64,000 nt of DNA from assembly GCA_017483735.1 (NCBI GenBank), contig JAFUVF010000039.1, forward strand, positions 1 to 64,000. The letters are read 5' to 3'. A program made the translations under genes and the position numbers. Within the stretch, counting starts at the first letter, position 1. Each line of letters begins with the position of its first letter. The DNA is from Lachnospiraceae bacterium (GTDB lineage Bacteria; Bacillota; Clostridia; Lachnospirales; Lachnospiraceae). The notes beneath the pieces were generated by a model. The model was given only the letters and a program-made list of their open reading frames with translations. It was not told where the DNA came from and made no database searches. Shown here piece after piece: positions 55,101-63,332 of the stretch.

Positions 55101-56810
55101 GAAATGGCAATAAAGCTTGATGGAAAAGTTGACCCTCCTCCACATGGAAGGATTGGGATCCATGTTAATAAGGCATGGCCGCATTTATACATGCTGGATT
55201 TTTTCACTGGGGAAGTGGCGCCGGATTTTGTAGAAAATTTCAAAAATGCACTGGACAAAGAGCTCCTTCGCATGACATCAGAAGAAGGTAAGCCTGAATT
55301 TATGACTTCTGAGGGCGTAGAAAAGGAAGCTCTTATGGGAACGGTACGTGACATACTAAAGAAGTGCGTGGATTACCGTAAGGATGATACTATGTTTATT
55401 TTCCCGGGAGCTGAAAAGAACAGGGAAATATCTGCATATAAGTTCAGAAATCAGGTAAAGGGGCTTGGAGCATGGCTTTGTAGTAGGGGATTCAGAAAAA
55501 AAAGGATTGCTGTCATTGGAAGAAATTCAGCAGAGTGGATCCTTATGGCATACACGATTCTCTGTGGAGATAGCGCAATGGTTCTGATTGATCCTGAACT
55601 TAGTCCTGATGATATTAAGAAGAGAGTTCTGCAGGTTGGTGCAAGTCTTGTTGCCGGGGAGGATTCCGTCATTGAATCGTTGGATGTAGAGCTTGAAAAG
55701 CTTCCTTTTTCACAGCTATGGGAAAAGGTATGTGAGGGAGAAAAGCTGCCTGCCAGTGCTTACGAGGAATATATTGATAATGCGCCGGAGCCCGAAAGTG
55801 AGGCTGTCCTGTTGTTTACAACAGGCACAACAGGAGAAGCAAAAATCGTTGCACTTACTCATAGGCATTTGTTTAGTTCTACAGATGGTATGTACAGAAC
55901 ATTATTAAATCACAAGAATAATATGACAATGATGATTACGCTGCCTTTGTACCATATAGGTGCATTTTCCGGAATGCTTCTTCTTTACACATGGTTCTGT
56001 GCGAGAATCGTTGTGGTAAGAGAATACTCTCTTATGCTGTCGGCGGTAAAAGAGACAAAACCGGGATACGCAACTCTTGTTCCAAGACTGGCAGATGTTA
56101 TTCTTGCATGGCTTCAATCCCAGAAGGCAAATGGAGGTACCGTCCAAAACCCCTTTGTGGAGATTGCTCTTGTGGGGACAACGGTAAGTCCTATGTATAG
56201 AGATGCTTTTGCGGAGTTTGGAACGAACATAATTGATTGCTATGGGATGACTGAGTCAGCCGGTGCCATTCTTATGTGTGGGACACCAATTAATGGCATG
56301 GACATAAAGCTTTTGGACAATGGCAGGCAGGGAGAGATACTTGTCAAAGGAATCGAAATCTTTGATGGTTATCTTGACAAGGAATTGGACAAAAAAGATT
56401 TCGAGGACGGCTGGTTTCATACTGGCGATATTGGAACTCTTACGGATGATGGATTATACAGGGTAACAGGCAGACTAAAAAATCTGATAATCCTTTCCAA
56501 TGGAGAGAATGTTTCACCGGAGGAAATAGAGGATTATCTGAACTCGTCACCACTCATTAGAGAAAGCATGATACATGAGCTTGAGGATCAGCTTGTGGCA
56601 GAAATCGTACCTGAATATAGTGCTGGTAAAGAGCCGGAGGATGAAGAACTATACGACAAGTGGTATCCTCTTATACAAGCAGAAGTGGAAAGAATAAATG
56701 GAGCATTACCCTCTTACAAGCGCATTGCCACAATTTTTTTGCATGTGCAGCCACTGCTGCGTAATGGTCTTGGAAAACTGATGCGAAACAAGGAAACCCG
56801 AAAGGAGTGA
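52191..56810 (+). CDS. nonribosomal peptide synthetase, A-PCP-C-A
   Basis: 1539 residues. The first adenylation domain (1-480) has YWLIYSSGSTGTPKGSVLCH, then GGEKNTDDA, the HTGDMGRIGSDGQIHIIGRK segment and the end MPLNNSGKLDRNAL. A carrier follows with FFELGGDSISAMEAV (Ser535). The condensation-like domain (600-1010) reads VSHLLFDEMGVANL with His751; the motif is HHxxxDE-like, so the glycine is lost. The second adenylation-type domain (1050-1539) has LLFTTGTTGEAKIVALTH, YGMTESAGAI and GWFHTGDIGTL and resembles acyl-CoA ligases. No carrier or thioesterase follows it, so it must charge a carrier elsewhere, such as the 47287 protein. GAAGGAG precedes the start. Confidence 0.9.
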   Translation: MDLKTFGDALWSMRDSDKIAVICGDKQITYETLWKDGVSIANSLIKAGICKGDRIAVDTGRSLDYVRMMAGIALCGAIGVNIDRSLQKAHTERIISDSSPKLIVDESNVKSLYKSADEQIQKKGEELLADISGADPYWLIYSSGSTGTPKGSVLCHETVIITCAACDENVRTRYMADHCERILVDGSLSFLAAIFFLLYALCNRKTAVFANEQEFASYAELAKCIERNKVDFICRPNSWISKALENPDYAKAIRNVRVFSMGGEKNTDDAVHILRKYAPDASVFLSYGSSELIAVSDFLWSPGNTDLLGNPIKGVKVYLLDDNGRTIKAGEMGEICVGGRTAELGSYWNSPKLTAEKYELHQIYGRICHTGDMGRIGSDGQIHIIGRKDSMIKLHGVRIEPAYIERILRNFPGIREAAVVAKDAGTRFLCAYYTSENKNLDKTALRYYLADELPYYMIPTYLNEIDSMPLNNSGKLDRNALSELPLKTSRTEGNIDITGSNIEKILCEVFAHVLMLPEAQKAYPNDNFFELGGDSISAMEAVYMLEQEGYSFELKHIYAAPSPRMLSEFVIPVDKKSKDKISDKAASNDNYSMFDEAELEKLRIYAENELGGAVEAVYPVIYSVTSMLKDNNPWMMCVPFEMDIAISRDEWKRCMEEIKDTHESLRTIFFKNGDMYFRAVMKAADSDIFYVDLSSQAVMGERFSDKQRKYFEITENLLYEKVKDPLGDNLFQAGLIRVDTKRSVLLLYVSHLLFDEMGVANLARDILSFCHGDERPKSDSTVFMKRLERLLFNDREKALQYWNPMCCHDRRNIVELRMAPVRKDVPNMRLAINGENSFGARVASYCKKEGVSFAVFVHSLIGRTLMEISKKSTVSFLTVCAGRSQEEIRLAGLFSQSVPFMYSGKDTWSDIQEQLIKIQSNAWIMDIPKFYENVAKRYDDAILLNIKDDYHERFLDGVTLLEQKQIVSSDEMAIKLDGKVDPPPHGRIGIHVNKAWPHLYMLDFFTGEVAPDFVENFKNALDKELLRMTSEEGKPEFMTSEGVEKEALMGTVRDILKKCVDYRKDDTMFIFPGAEKNREISAYKFRNQVKGLGAWLCSRGFRKKRIAVIGRNSAEWILMAYTILCGDSAMVLIDPELSPDDIKKRVLQVGASLVAGEDSVIESLDVELEKLPFSQLWEKVCEGEKLPASAYEEYIDNAPEPESEAVLLFTTGTTGEAKIVALTHRHLFSSTDGMYRTLLNHKNNMTMMITLPLYHIGAFSGMLLLYTWFCARIVVVREYSLMLSAVKETKPGYATLVPRLADVILAWLQSQKANGGTVQNPFVEIALVGTTVSPMYRDAFAEFGTNIIDCYGMTESAGAILMCGTPINGMDIKLLDNGRQGEILVKGIEIFDGYLDKELDKKDFEDGWFHTGDIGTLTDDGLYRVTGRLKNLIILSNGENVSPEEIEDYLNSSPLIRESMIHELEDQLVAEIVPEYSAGKEPEDEELYDKWYPLIQAEVERINGALPSYKRIATIFLHVQPLLRNGLGKLMRNKETRKE

Positions 56811-56817
56811 TACCTGC

Positions 56818-57777
56818 ATGGCAAACCGTTTAGCAAGTGTACTTACGCCTGTTCATGAGACAAAGCTTTCTTTACTTGAGAGGGCATATAAATCTGTTTT
56901 GAAGCAGGGACTTTCAGAGAAAGATCTGGAATGGGTTCTGTTACTTCATAATTGCTCTGTTTATTATAAAAAAGAGGTTTATGAAAGGTTTGGTCAGAGT
57001 GGTAATATTCTTATAAGAGAAGCTGACATGTCTGGAACAGGTCTTGCATTTGCCAGAGAAAAAGCGCTTAAAGCTGCATCCGGAGAATATCTGTTTTTCC
57101 TTGATAGCGATGATGAGCTTTCTCCTAAGTGCGTAGAAAAAGTTGTTAGTGCTATGGATGAGACGTGCGCTGACACAGCTGTTTATTCTGCATGGGTGCA
57201 AACAGGACAGTTAGGCTTTGCATGTTTTTGTGACGCAGATCCAAAACGGGGAAAATTATTGCTTAATAAAGGAGACAATCGGGTAGGAAGCACTCTGTGT
57301 TACAGCGGAGCCGGCTTGTGGACAAGGGCTTGCAGACGATCCTTTCTTGAAGAGAATGGCATAGGATTTGATGAATCCCGCCCGAACCATATCACGGATC
57401 CTATTTTTAATTTTGAGGTCGCATTATCTGCAGAGAGAACTGTAGTACTTTCATCTCTTGTAGGGTATATATATCATTATGGGATTGGTATGCTTTTATC
57501 AGACAGAAAACAGGCCGCAGATGATATTCTGAGTCTTTGCGAAACGTATATCTCAGATTATAAAAAAAGAGGTCTGGCTGCAGATAATCTTATATGGTTT
57601 TTCCTTAGACTGTATCTTTTTCTGGCAGAAGGACAAAAGGAAGACACTTCGAAGATGGAGGGATTTTGTAGGGCTAAAGGGATTGCAGGAGTACTGGCTC
57701 CTCCGAAGATGGACTGGGTTTATCTTCAGAATGGGGCTGACAGGATATATGCAGAGGTTATGAAGAGAATTGGATAA
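56818..57777 (+). CDS. family 2 glycosyltransferase
   Basis: 319 residues, soluble GT-A fold: LASVLTPVHETKLSLLERAY, EWVLLLHNCSVYYKKEV, SGTGLAFAREKALKAASGEY and the metal motif FFLDSDDELSPK (DxD). DADPKRGKLLLNKGDNRVGS and STLCYSGAGLWTRAC are shared with the C-terminal domain of the next NRPS; both also end with AADNLIW and PPKMxW. It lies seven bases after the A-PCP-C-A gene, and in the next protein the same domain is fused to its synthetase. The acceptor may be a carrier-bound residue or lipid. Confidence 0.85.
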   Translation: MANRLASVLTPVHETKLSLLERAYKSVLKQGLSEKDLEWVLLLHNCSVYYKKEVYERFGQSGNILIREADMSGTGLAFAREKALKAASGEYLFFLDSDDELSPKCVEKVVSAMDETCADTAVYSAWVQTGQLGFACFCDADPKRGKLLLNKGDNRVGSTLCYSGAGLWTRACRRSFLEENGIGFDESRPNHITDPIFNFEVALSAERTVVLSSLVGYIYHYGIGMLLSDRKQAADDILSLCETYISDYKKRGLAADNLIWFFLRLYLFLAEGQKEDTSKMEGFCRAKGIAGVLAPPKMDWVYLQNGADRIYAEVMKRIG

Positions 57778-57806
57778 ACAACATTATTTTATAAGGAGTT
57801 AAGCTG

Positions 57807-60800
57807 ATGAAGGTAATAAATAATACTATTGGGGAAATGATATATCAGATGCGTGACAGTGAGAAGCCTGCTGTCATCTGCGGAAATGAAACAGTAAGCT
57901 ACAGGCAGCTCTGGATAGAAAGTGTAAGGATAGCAAGAGCCCTTGCGAGAGCAGATGTAAAAAAGGGAGACAGGGTTGCAATTGATATTGGCAGATCCAC
58001 AGAATATATCCTTATGATGGTGGGGATTGCCCTTTACGGCGCTGTTGGAGTGACCCTTGATTATCTGGCGCCTGAAAAACAAAGGCAGAATGTTTTAGAT
58101 GACAGTAATCCCGTGTTAATCGTGAATAAAGCACAGGCTGCCGTCTGGCGTAAAGATGAGTCTTTCTCGGACAGAGACTTTGGAAGGAATGAATTGTCTG
58201 ATGTTTCCGGGGAGGATCCCTTCTGGATTGTTTATACCTCCGGAAGCACCGGGGCGCCCAAAGGATCAGTCATTTATCATCGAGCGGTAATAACTACCTG
58301 TGCATCTTCAACTGACAATATAAAGAATCATTATCTTAGCGAGAACTGCGAGCGGCTGCTTCTAGACGCAAGCTTTTCCTATGTTGCCACGCTTCTGTTC
58401 ACTATGCTTGCTCTATGCAATCAAAAAACCGCTGTGCTTGCAACGGACGAGGAGATTAAATCGCTGACGATGCTTGGACAGTGCATTGTCAGAAATGAGG
58501 TGGATTATACCTGCCGCCCTCAAAGCTGGATTATGAGAGCAGTAGAGAACCCGGATTATGCAGAAGCATTGAAAAGGATCAAGCTTATAGACCTTGGTGG
58601 AGAAAAGAATACAGATGATGCGTTGAAGATGCTTAAGAAATATGCGCCTAATGCTAAATTCTTTTTTACATATGGTTCCTCCGAAATTCTAATGGTCACC
58701 AGCCATCAGTGGGATGGTCACAATGCCGGGATAGTTGGACAGCCTCTTGAGGGAAATGCGGTATACCTTTTGGATGAAAGCGGGAATCAGGTAGATGCCG
58801 GTATGACAGGGGAAATCTGCTTTGGAGGCATACCTGCATCCTTGGGACGATATTGGAACGCACCGGAACTTACTGAAAAGAAATACGAAATGCACCCTGT
58901 TTATGGGAGGATCTATCATATGGGGGACATGGGAAGATTGGATAGTAGAGGGCAGATAACAATAATTGGAAGAATAGATAGTATGATAAAGATACATGGT
59001 GTCCGTATAGAACCAGAGTATCCCGAAAGAGTACTAAAGGAGTATCCGGGTATTCATGAGGCAGTAGTGATAGCTGCGGGGAACAAAGATAAGATGTCAC
59101 TTTATGCATATTACACGTCCGACAGTAATGATGATATAGATGAGATGGAAATCAGGCATTATCTCGCAGAAACCCTTCCATTCTATATGATACCTGCATA
59201 CTTTATACAAGTGGATGAAATGCCGCTAAACAGCAGTGGAAAGCTGGACAGGAAAAAACTTTTGGAAGTAATTTCAGAGAGGAGCGAAGACGCAGAGGAA
59301 AGCAGCAGGGATAACTCTCCCGAAGAGGAGTTACTTTGTAATATCTTCTCCCGAGTATTAAAGTTTAACAATAAAGTAGGCAGGAATGATAATTTCTTTG
59401 AACTCGGAGGAGATTCGATTGCAGCGCTGGAGGCAGCATACCTGATAGAGCATAGTGGATATTCTTTTGAGATAAAATGGTTGTATGCGGCACCCATTCC
59501 TTCTCTTCTTTCGAAATTTTTAGCTCCTGCCGGCAGGGGAACAAGCGGTAATAAAGATAAAAGTGACAGTTATGATAAGTCTAATTCAGAATGGGAAAGG
59601 CAGAAGCGTGATATAGAAAAGGAACTGGGGAGACATGTGGTATCATTACATCCCGTTAGTTTTTTTGTCGAAGAGCAGCTTGATAATAATAACCCATGGA
59701 TGCGCTTTGCAGCCTGTGCAACAACTAAGGATTTTTCCCGGCAGGAATGGGAAAAACGCATATTGGATATCACGCAGACACATGAGATGCTGCGTTCAGT
59801 ATTTCTTAAAAGAGAGGGAAAATATTTGCGTGCAGTTCTTTCTGATGCAAAAGCAGACAGCTTTTACGTGGATATTTCTCATCAGTCACGAAAAGGAGAA
59901 ATTTGGTCAAAAGAACAGCGTAAGTATTATGACGCTTTAACACAGCTTCTCCTTAATGAGAAATCCCCAATTTTTGGAACGGTTTTGTTTAAAGCCGGAT
60001 ATATTCGGATAGCAGAAAATGTTTCAATCCTGTTGCTGTACTATTCACATTCCATATTAGATACCATAGGGGTTAATAACCTCATAAAAGATATTCTTGA
60101 GGATGAAGGACACCTTGAATCTGATAACGAGCTGTTTGAAAAGCGAACCGAGCGTATTCTGCATGGCGACAGGTCAGAGGCGCTTCAATACTGGAAGGGT
60201 GTATGTGCGGATAGCAGGGACATTTTAAAGCTGCAGAGGCCAAATGGCATTATGAAAGATCAAAAGATAAGGATTCGGGTAACAGGGGATGCTATGTCAC
60301 GCAGCAAGGTTAATGCTTTCTGTGAAAAAAACGGAGTCTCTTTTGCGTCTTTTATGCATACACTTGTTGGAAGAACCCTTATAAAGATGTCTGGGAGGGA
60401 AACAACTGTCTTTCTGTCAACCTGCAGTGGTAGAAATCAGGAGGAAATCCGCCTTAGTGGAATGTTTGCGGGCTTATTTCCATTTCGTTTCAGTGCACAG
60501 AATGGTTGGGGAGAGGTTCAGGAGCAGTTAATCAATGCGCAGAAACATTTTTGGTTAATGGAAGATTCGGAAATGTTCAAAGAGATAGCAGGAGCTTATG
60601 AAGATACCATTCGACTTGACATTGTGGAGGATTCTTATGGGGGGCAAAAGAGTTCGGGAACCAATATCTGTGATATTAATCATGAGCTAAAGATTAAAGA
60701 ATTTTTGCTGCAAAATGAGATAAAAAAACGGCATCCACAGGAGGACGACAGACCATACATTTATGTAAATCGCCTTTGGCCGGAGCTGTATGTAATTGAA

Positions 60801-61871
60801 TTTACGACAGGAACAGTCGATGTCACTTTTATTGATCAATTTCAGGAGATCATGAAAAAAGAGCTATGCAGAATGACAGAGCCTGATGAAAATGGCGCAG
60901 ATACCTGTCTTGCCAGTGTTCTGACACCACTGCATGAAAAAAATCTGTCATTGGTAAAACGGGCATTCGCATCCCTAAAGGCACAGCGGTTTGGCTTTAA
61001 GAATTTAGAATGGGTAATTCTACTGCACAATTGTTCAGAGAACTATAAAAAAGAAATACATCATCTTTTTGATAAATATGACAATATCAGAATTGAAGAG
61101 AGGGATGTGCCCGGAACAAGCCTTCAGTACGCAAGAAGTGAGCTGCTTGGACTAGCCTGTGGAAAGTATTTGTTCTTTATGGACGGCGATGATGAGATGA
61201 CACCTTACTGTGTAAGTAAATCGATTGAAGCAATGGAAGAATCAGGTGCAGACTTGGCTACCTGGGCTGTGACAATCCGCTCTGGAGATTATGATATGAT
61301 GTTTTGTTGTGATGCCGATCCATCCAAGGGTAATCTTGTGCTTGAAAAAGGCGACCCACGCATAGGCAGTACCCTGTGCTTCAGCGGCCCGGGACTTTGG
61401 GCGCATGTGTTCAGACGTTCTTTTCTCCAGGAGAAAAACATCAGGTTTAATGCTAATAGCAGGAAGGAAAAGACCTGTCAGGATGTAGATTTTGTCCTTG
61501 ATGCCGTACTTGCGGCTAATCGTGTTTTGATCATGCCAAATCTTACAGGATATATCTACTACTATGGCATAGGTATGTTTAATGAAGCAGGTACACAGGT
61601 TGTGTATGATCTGATGGATCTTGTCAGACGATATAAAAATTCCTATAGAGATGCAGGGCTTGCAGCAGATAACCTTATATGGGCGGCGATGAGTATTGGA
61701 CTTCTTCCGCAATTCTACTTTGTGCCTGAGTCAATGAAGACGGACTACCTTCATATGCTGGAAGAGTGCTTTTCATGGCTGTCTCCGCCAAAGATGAATT
61801 GGTCTGCTCTGCAGAAAGCAGCAGATTCAATATACAATGAATTAAAAAAAATGGTCAACTTACCTCGCTAA
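57807..61871 (+). CDS. nonribosomal peptide synthetase fused to glycosyltransferase, A-PCP-C-GT2
   Basis: 1354 residues. Adenylation (1-490): FWIVYTSGSTGAPKGSVIYH, GGEKNTDDALKMLKKYAPN, GDMGRLDSRGQITIIGRIDS and MPLNSSGKLDRKKLL. Carrier: DNFFELGGDSIAALEAAYL (Ser537). Condensation-like (600-1020): YYSHSILDTIGVNNL (His748, Asp present, Gly replaced by Thr). From about 1035 a GT2 domain starts, SVLTPLHEKNLSLVKRAF, with EWVILLHNCSENYKKE and FFMDGDDEMTPYC (DxD at Asp1126), and it runs to the C terminus. The A-PCP-C part is a paralogue of the first 1010 residues of the 52191 protein, so the pair arose by duplication. No release domain is present; the GT domain sits where one would be. Confidence 0.9.
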   Translation: MKVINNTIGEMIYQMRDSEKPAVICGNETVSYRQLWIESVRIARALARADVKKGDRVAIDIGRSTEYILMMVGIALYGAVGVTLDYLAPEKQRQNVLDDSNPVLIVNKAQAAVWRKDESFSDRDFGRNELSDVSGEDPFWIVYTSGSTGAPKGSVIYHRAVITTCASSTDNIKNHYLSENCERLLLDASFSYVATLLFTMLALCNQKTAVLATDEEIKSLTMLGQCIVRNEVDYTCRPQSWIMRAVENPDYAEALKRIKLIDLGGEKNTDDALKMLKKYAPNAKFFFTYGSSEILMVTSHQWDGHNAGIVGQPLEGNAVYLLDESGNQVDAGMTGEICFGGIPASLGRYWNAPELTEKKYEMHPVYGRIYHMGDMGRLDSRGQITIIGRIDSMIKIHGVRIEPEYPERVLKEYPGIHEAVVIAAGNKDKMSLYAYYTSDSNDDIDEMEIRHYLAETLPFYMIPAYFIQVDEMPLNSSGKLDRKKLLEVISERSEDAEESSRDNSPEEELLCNIFSRVLKFNNKVGRNDNFFELGGDSIAALEAAYLIEHSGYSFEIKWLYAAPIPSLLSKFLAPAGRGTSGNKDKSDSYDKSNSEWERQKRDIEKELGRHVVSLHPVSFFVEEQLDNNNPWMRFAACATTKDFSRQEWEKRILDITQTHEMLRSVFLKREGKYLRAVLSDAKADSFYVDISHQSRKGEIWSKEQRKYYDALTQLLLNEKSPIFGTVLFKAGYIRIAENVSILLLYYSHSILDTIGVNNLIKDILEDEGHLESDNELFEKRTERILHGDRSEALQYWKGVCADSRDILKLQRPNGIMKDQKIRIRVTGDAMSRSKVNAFCEKNGVSFASFMHTLVGRTLIKMSGRETTVFLSTCSGRNQEEIRLSGMFAGLFPFRFSAQNGWGEVQEQLINAQKHFWLMEDSEMFKEIAGAYEDTIRLDIVEDSYGGQKSSGTNICDINHELKIKEFLLQNEIKKRHPQEDDRPYIYVNRLWPELYVIEFTTGTVDVTFIDQFQEIMKKELCRMTEPDENGADTCLASVLTPLHEKNLSLVKRAFASLKAQRFGFKNLEWVILLHNCSENYKKEIHHLFDKYDNIRIEERDVPGTSLQYARSELLGLACGKYLFFMDGDDEMTPYCVSKSIEAMEESGADLATWAVTIRSGDYDMMFCCDADPSKGNLVLEKGDPRIGSTLCFSGPGLWAHVFRRSFLQEKNIRFNANSRKEKTCQDVDFVLDAVLAANRVLIMPNLTGYIYYYGIGMFNEAGTQVVYDLMDLVRRYKNSYRDAGLAADNLIWAAMSIGLLPQFYFVPESMKTDYLHMLEECFSWLSPPKMNWSALQKAADSIYNELKKMVNLPR

Positions 61872-61928
61872 GGATATGCTGCCTTAAAGAATGAACCATT
61901 TCCGAATACATACTTTGATTTTCCAGAA
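61872..61928 (+). pseudogene. C-terminal remnant of a second VanX-like dipeptidase
   Basis: Directly after the synthetase stop, in the same frame, the DNA reads ALKNEPFPNTYFDFPES. This matches the end of the VanX-type protein at 46440, TLKEEPYPDTYFDFPVG, in 10 of 17 positions, with the 14 bases TACTTTGATTTTCC identical. No body of the gene remains. It marks the right boundary of the NRPS-like operon as an insertion or replacement. Confidence 0.7.
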
Positions 61929-61959
61929 TCCCCATTTTGTGCAAAAAAAATGGGGATTC
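61926..61959. repeat. perfect 13-bp inverted repeat, possible terminator
   Basis: GAATCCCCATTTT (61926-61938) pairs with AAAATGGGGATTC (61947-61959) around eight bases. No T tract follows on either strand, though the A/T-rich stem and loop may still stop transcription at the end of the operon. Confidence 0.65.
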
Positions 61960-62042
61960 AAATGTCCAAATCACTATATCCTGTGTTCTGACGCTTTTTT
62001 ATGGCAATGAAAGAAAAAATAGCAAAAAACCGAAAAAACCTG

Positions 62043-62071
62043 TTGCAAAATCCAAATTTATCCTTTATAAT
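62043..62071 (+). promoter_or_regulatory. sigma-A promoter for tRNA-Gln
   Basis: TTGCAA (62043-62048), 17 bases, TATAAT (62066-62071), 31 bases before the tRNA. Confidence 0.75.
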
Positions 62072-62102
62072 AACCTCTGTTCAATAGCTAACGAACCAAT
62101 AA

Positions 62103-62174
62103 AGGGCTATCGCCAAACGGTAAGGCAACGGACTCTGACTCCGTCATTTCAAGGTTCGAATCCTTGTAGCCCTG
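62103..62174 (+). tRNA. tRNA-Gln, anticodon CUG
   Basis: All arms fold: acceptor AGGGCTA with TAGCCCT (7 bp), D stem GCC with GGC, anticodon stem ACGGA with TCCGT around the loop CTCTGAC (anticodon CTG at positions 34-36), T arm CAAGG-TTCGAAT-CCTTG, discriminator G. The length is 72 and CCA is not encoded. It decodes CAG. Confidence 0.95.
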
Positions 62175-62192
62175 TTTCATAGCGATACTATA

Positions 62193-62225
62193 GAACCCCG
62201 GAGACTAAAGCTTCCGGGATTCTTT
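62193..62225 (+). terminator. intrinsic terminator after tRNA-Gln
   Basis: CCCGGA (62197-62202) pairs with TCCGGG (62213-62218), extended outward by GAA with TTC, and TTTT follows. Confidence 0.75.
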
Positions 62226-62271
62226 TACTTATCGGGGACAGGCGGATTTTCCCGAAGCGAGTATAAAGATT

Positions 62272-63321
62272 ATGGAAGATTTAAGGAAACACAGAAAACA
62301 TTTTTCAAGGATAGGCTTTTGCCTTTTGGCATCGGCGCTTATAATAGAGGGGCTGCGGTATGCCGTTGCAGGGATTGCGACTCTCTTTAACTGGACTGCG
62401 GTAAACAATCCTGACATCAATCTTTTGCTGTCAACCGTTATCGTGTATTTCATCGGTATGCCGGCGGCAGTTTTGATGCTTATGGGGCTTCCTGCCTATA
62501 CTCCGATGGAGATGGCGCAAATGCAGGGGAGCAGGATGAGCGCTCCGATAAAACTTTCGGTAGGTGTATTTTTCCTGCATATGATAATTACATATACTTT
62601 GGGATATACCTCCAATTTTTTCGGAGTGATTGTTTCCATCATAATCGGACTTATAAAGGGGGACAGGAGTCTGGACAGCGCGACCTTGGATGCGCTTACT
62701 GATTCAAGTATGTGGGTCATTGTGCTGGCGGCGGTGATAATGGCGCCAATCCTCGAAGAATATGTATTCAGAAAGATTTTGATAGACAGAACCATAAAAT
62801 ACGGACAGGGAGTTTCGGTTGTGGTATCCGGGCTTATGTTCGGGCTTTTCCACGGAAACTTCAACCAATTTGTCTATGCTACTGTAGTGGGAATGTTTTT
62901 CGCCTATGTGTATGTGAAGACGGGAAACGTAAAGTATACTATGGGTTTGCATATGGCAATGAATTTTATGGGAGGGGTCGTGGCGACGGGTATTGTTAAG
63001 AAAATGCTTGATAATCCCTTGCTTGAAAGCCTTTATGAAATGACTGATCCGGAGGCAGTAATGGAGCTTATAGCGACTGCGGAGGGTGGAGCGGATATCA
63101 TCAGGATGTCAATACTTCTTATGATGTTTTTTGCAATAGTCGCAGCCATCGTTTTCTGCGGGTGGGTGCTTTTGATTGCATTTGCCAGAAATATCCGTTT
63201 CGAAGCAGGTATAGTAACTATACCCAAGGGACAACGCTTTAAGACAGTTATATTGAATCCGGGAATGCTTCTGTATTTTACATATTGGATAATAACGATA
63301 GTAGTTCTTATACTGGAGTAA
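62272..63321 (+). CDS. CPBP family intramembrane metalloprotease
   Basis: 349 residues with about eight helices. The three motifs of the CAAX/Abi family are present: PILEEYVFRKIL (EExxxR), SGLMFGLFHGNFNQFVYA (FxxxH) and GLHMAMNFMGG (HxxxN). The catalytic centre lies inside the membrane. Members act in self-immunity to bacteriocins or in peptide processing; here no bacteriocin gene is seen next to it, though the exporter operon is upstream. It starts about 46 bases after the tRNA terminator. Confidence 0.85.
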   Translation: MEDLRKHRKHFSRIGFCLLASALIIEGLRYAVAGIATLFNWTAVNNPDINLLLSTVIVYFIGMPAAVLMLMGLPAYTPMEMAQMQGSRMSAPIKLSVGVFFLHMIITYTLGYTSNFFGVIVSIIIGLIKGDRSLDSATLDALTDSSMWVIVLAAVIMAPILEEYVFRKILIDRTIKYGQGVSVVVSGLMFGLFHGNFNQFVYATVVGMFFAYVYVKTGNVKYTMGLHMAMNFMGGVVATGIVKKMLDNPLLESLYEMTDPEAVMELIATAEGGADIIRMSILLMMFFAIVAAIVFCGWVLLIAFARNIRFEAGIVTIPKGQRFKTVILNPGMLLYFTYWIITIVVLILE

Positions 63322-63332
63322 AGGGGTAAGAT

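Noticed and set aside
61926..61959. Standard intrinsic terminator after the NRPS operon
   Set aside because: The stem is perfect but no T run follows on either strand, so it is listed as an inverted repeat.
61937..62182. 81-codon frame across the tRNA-Gln promoter and gene
   Set aside because: It covers the tRNA, which folds perfectly, so the frame is chance.
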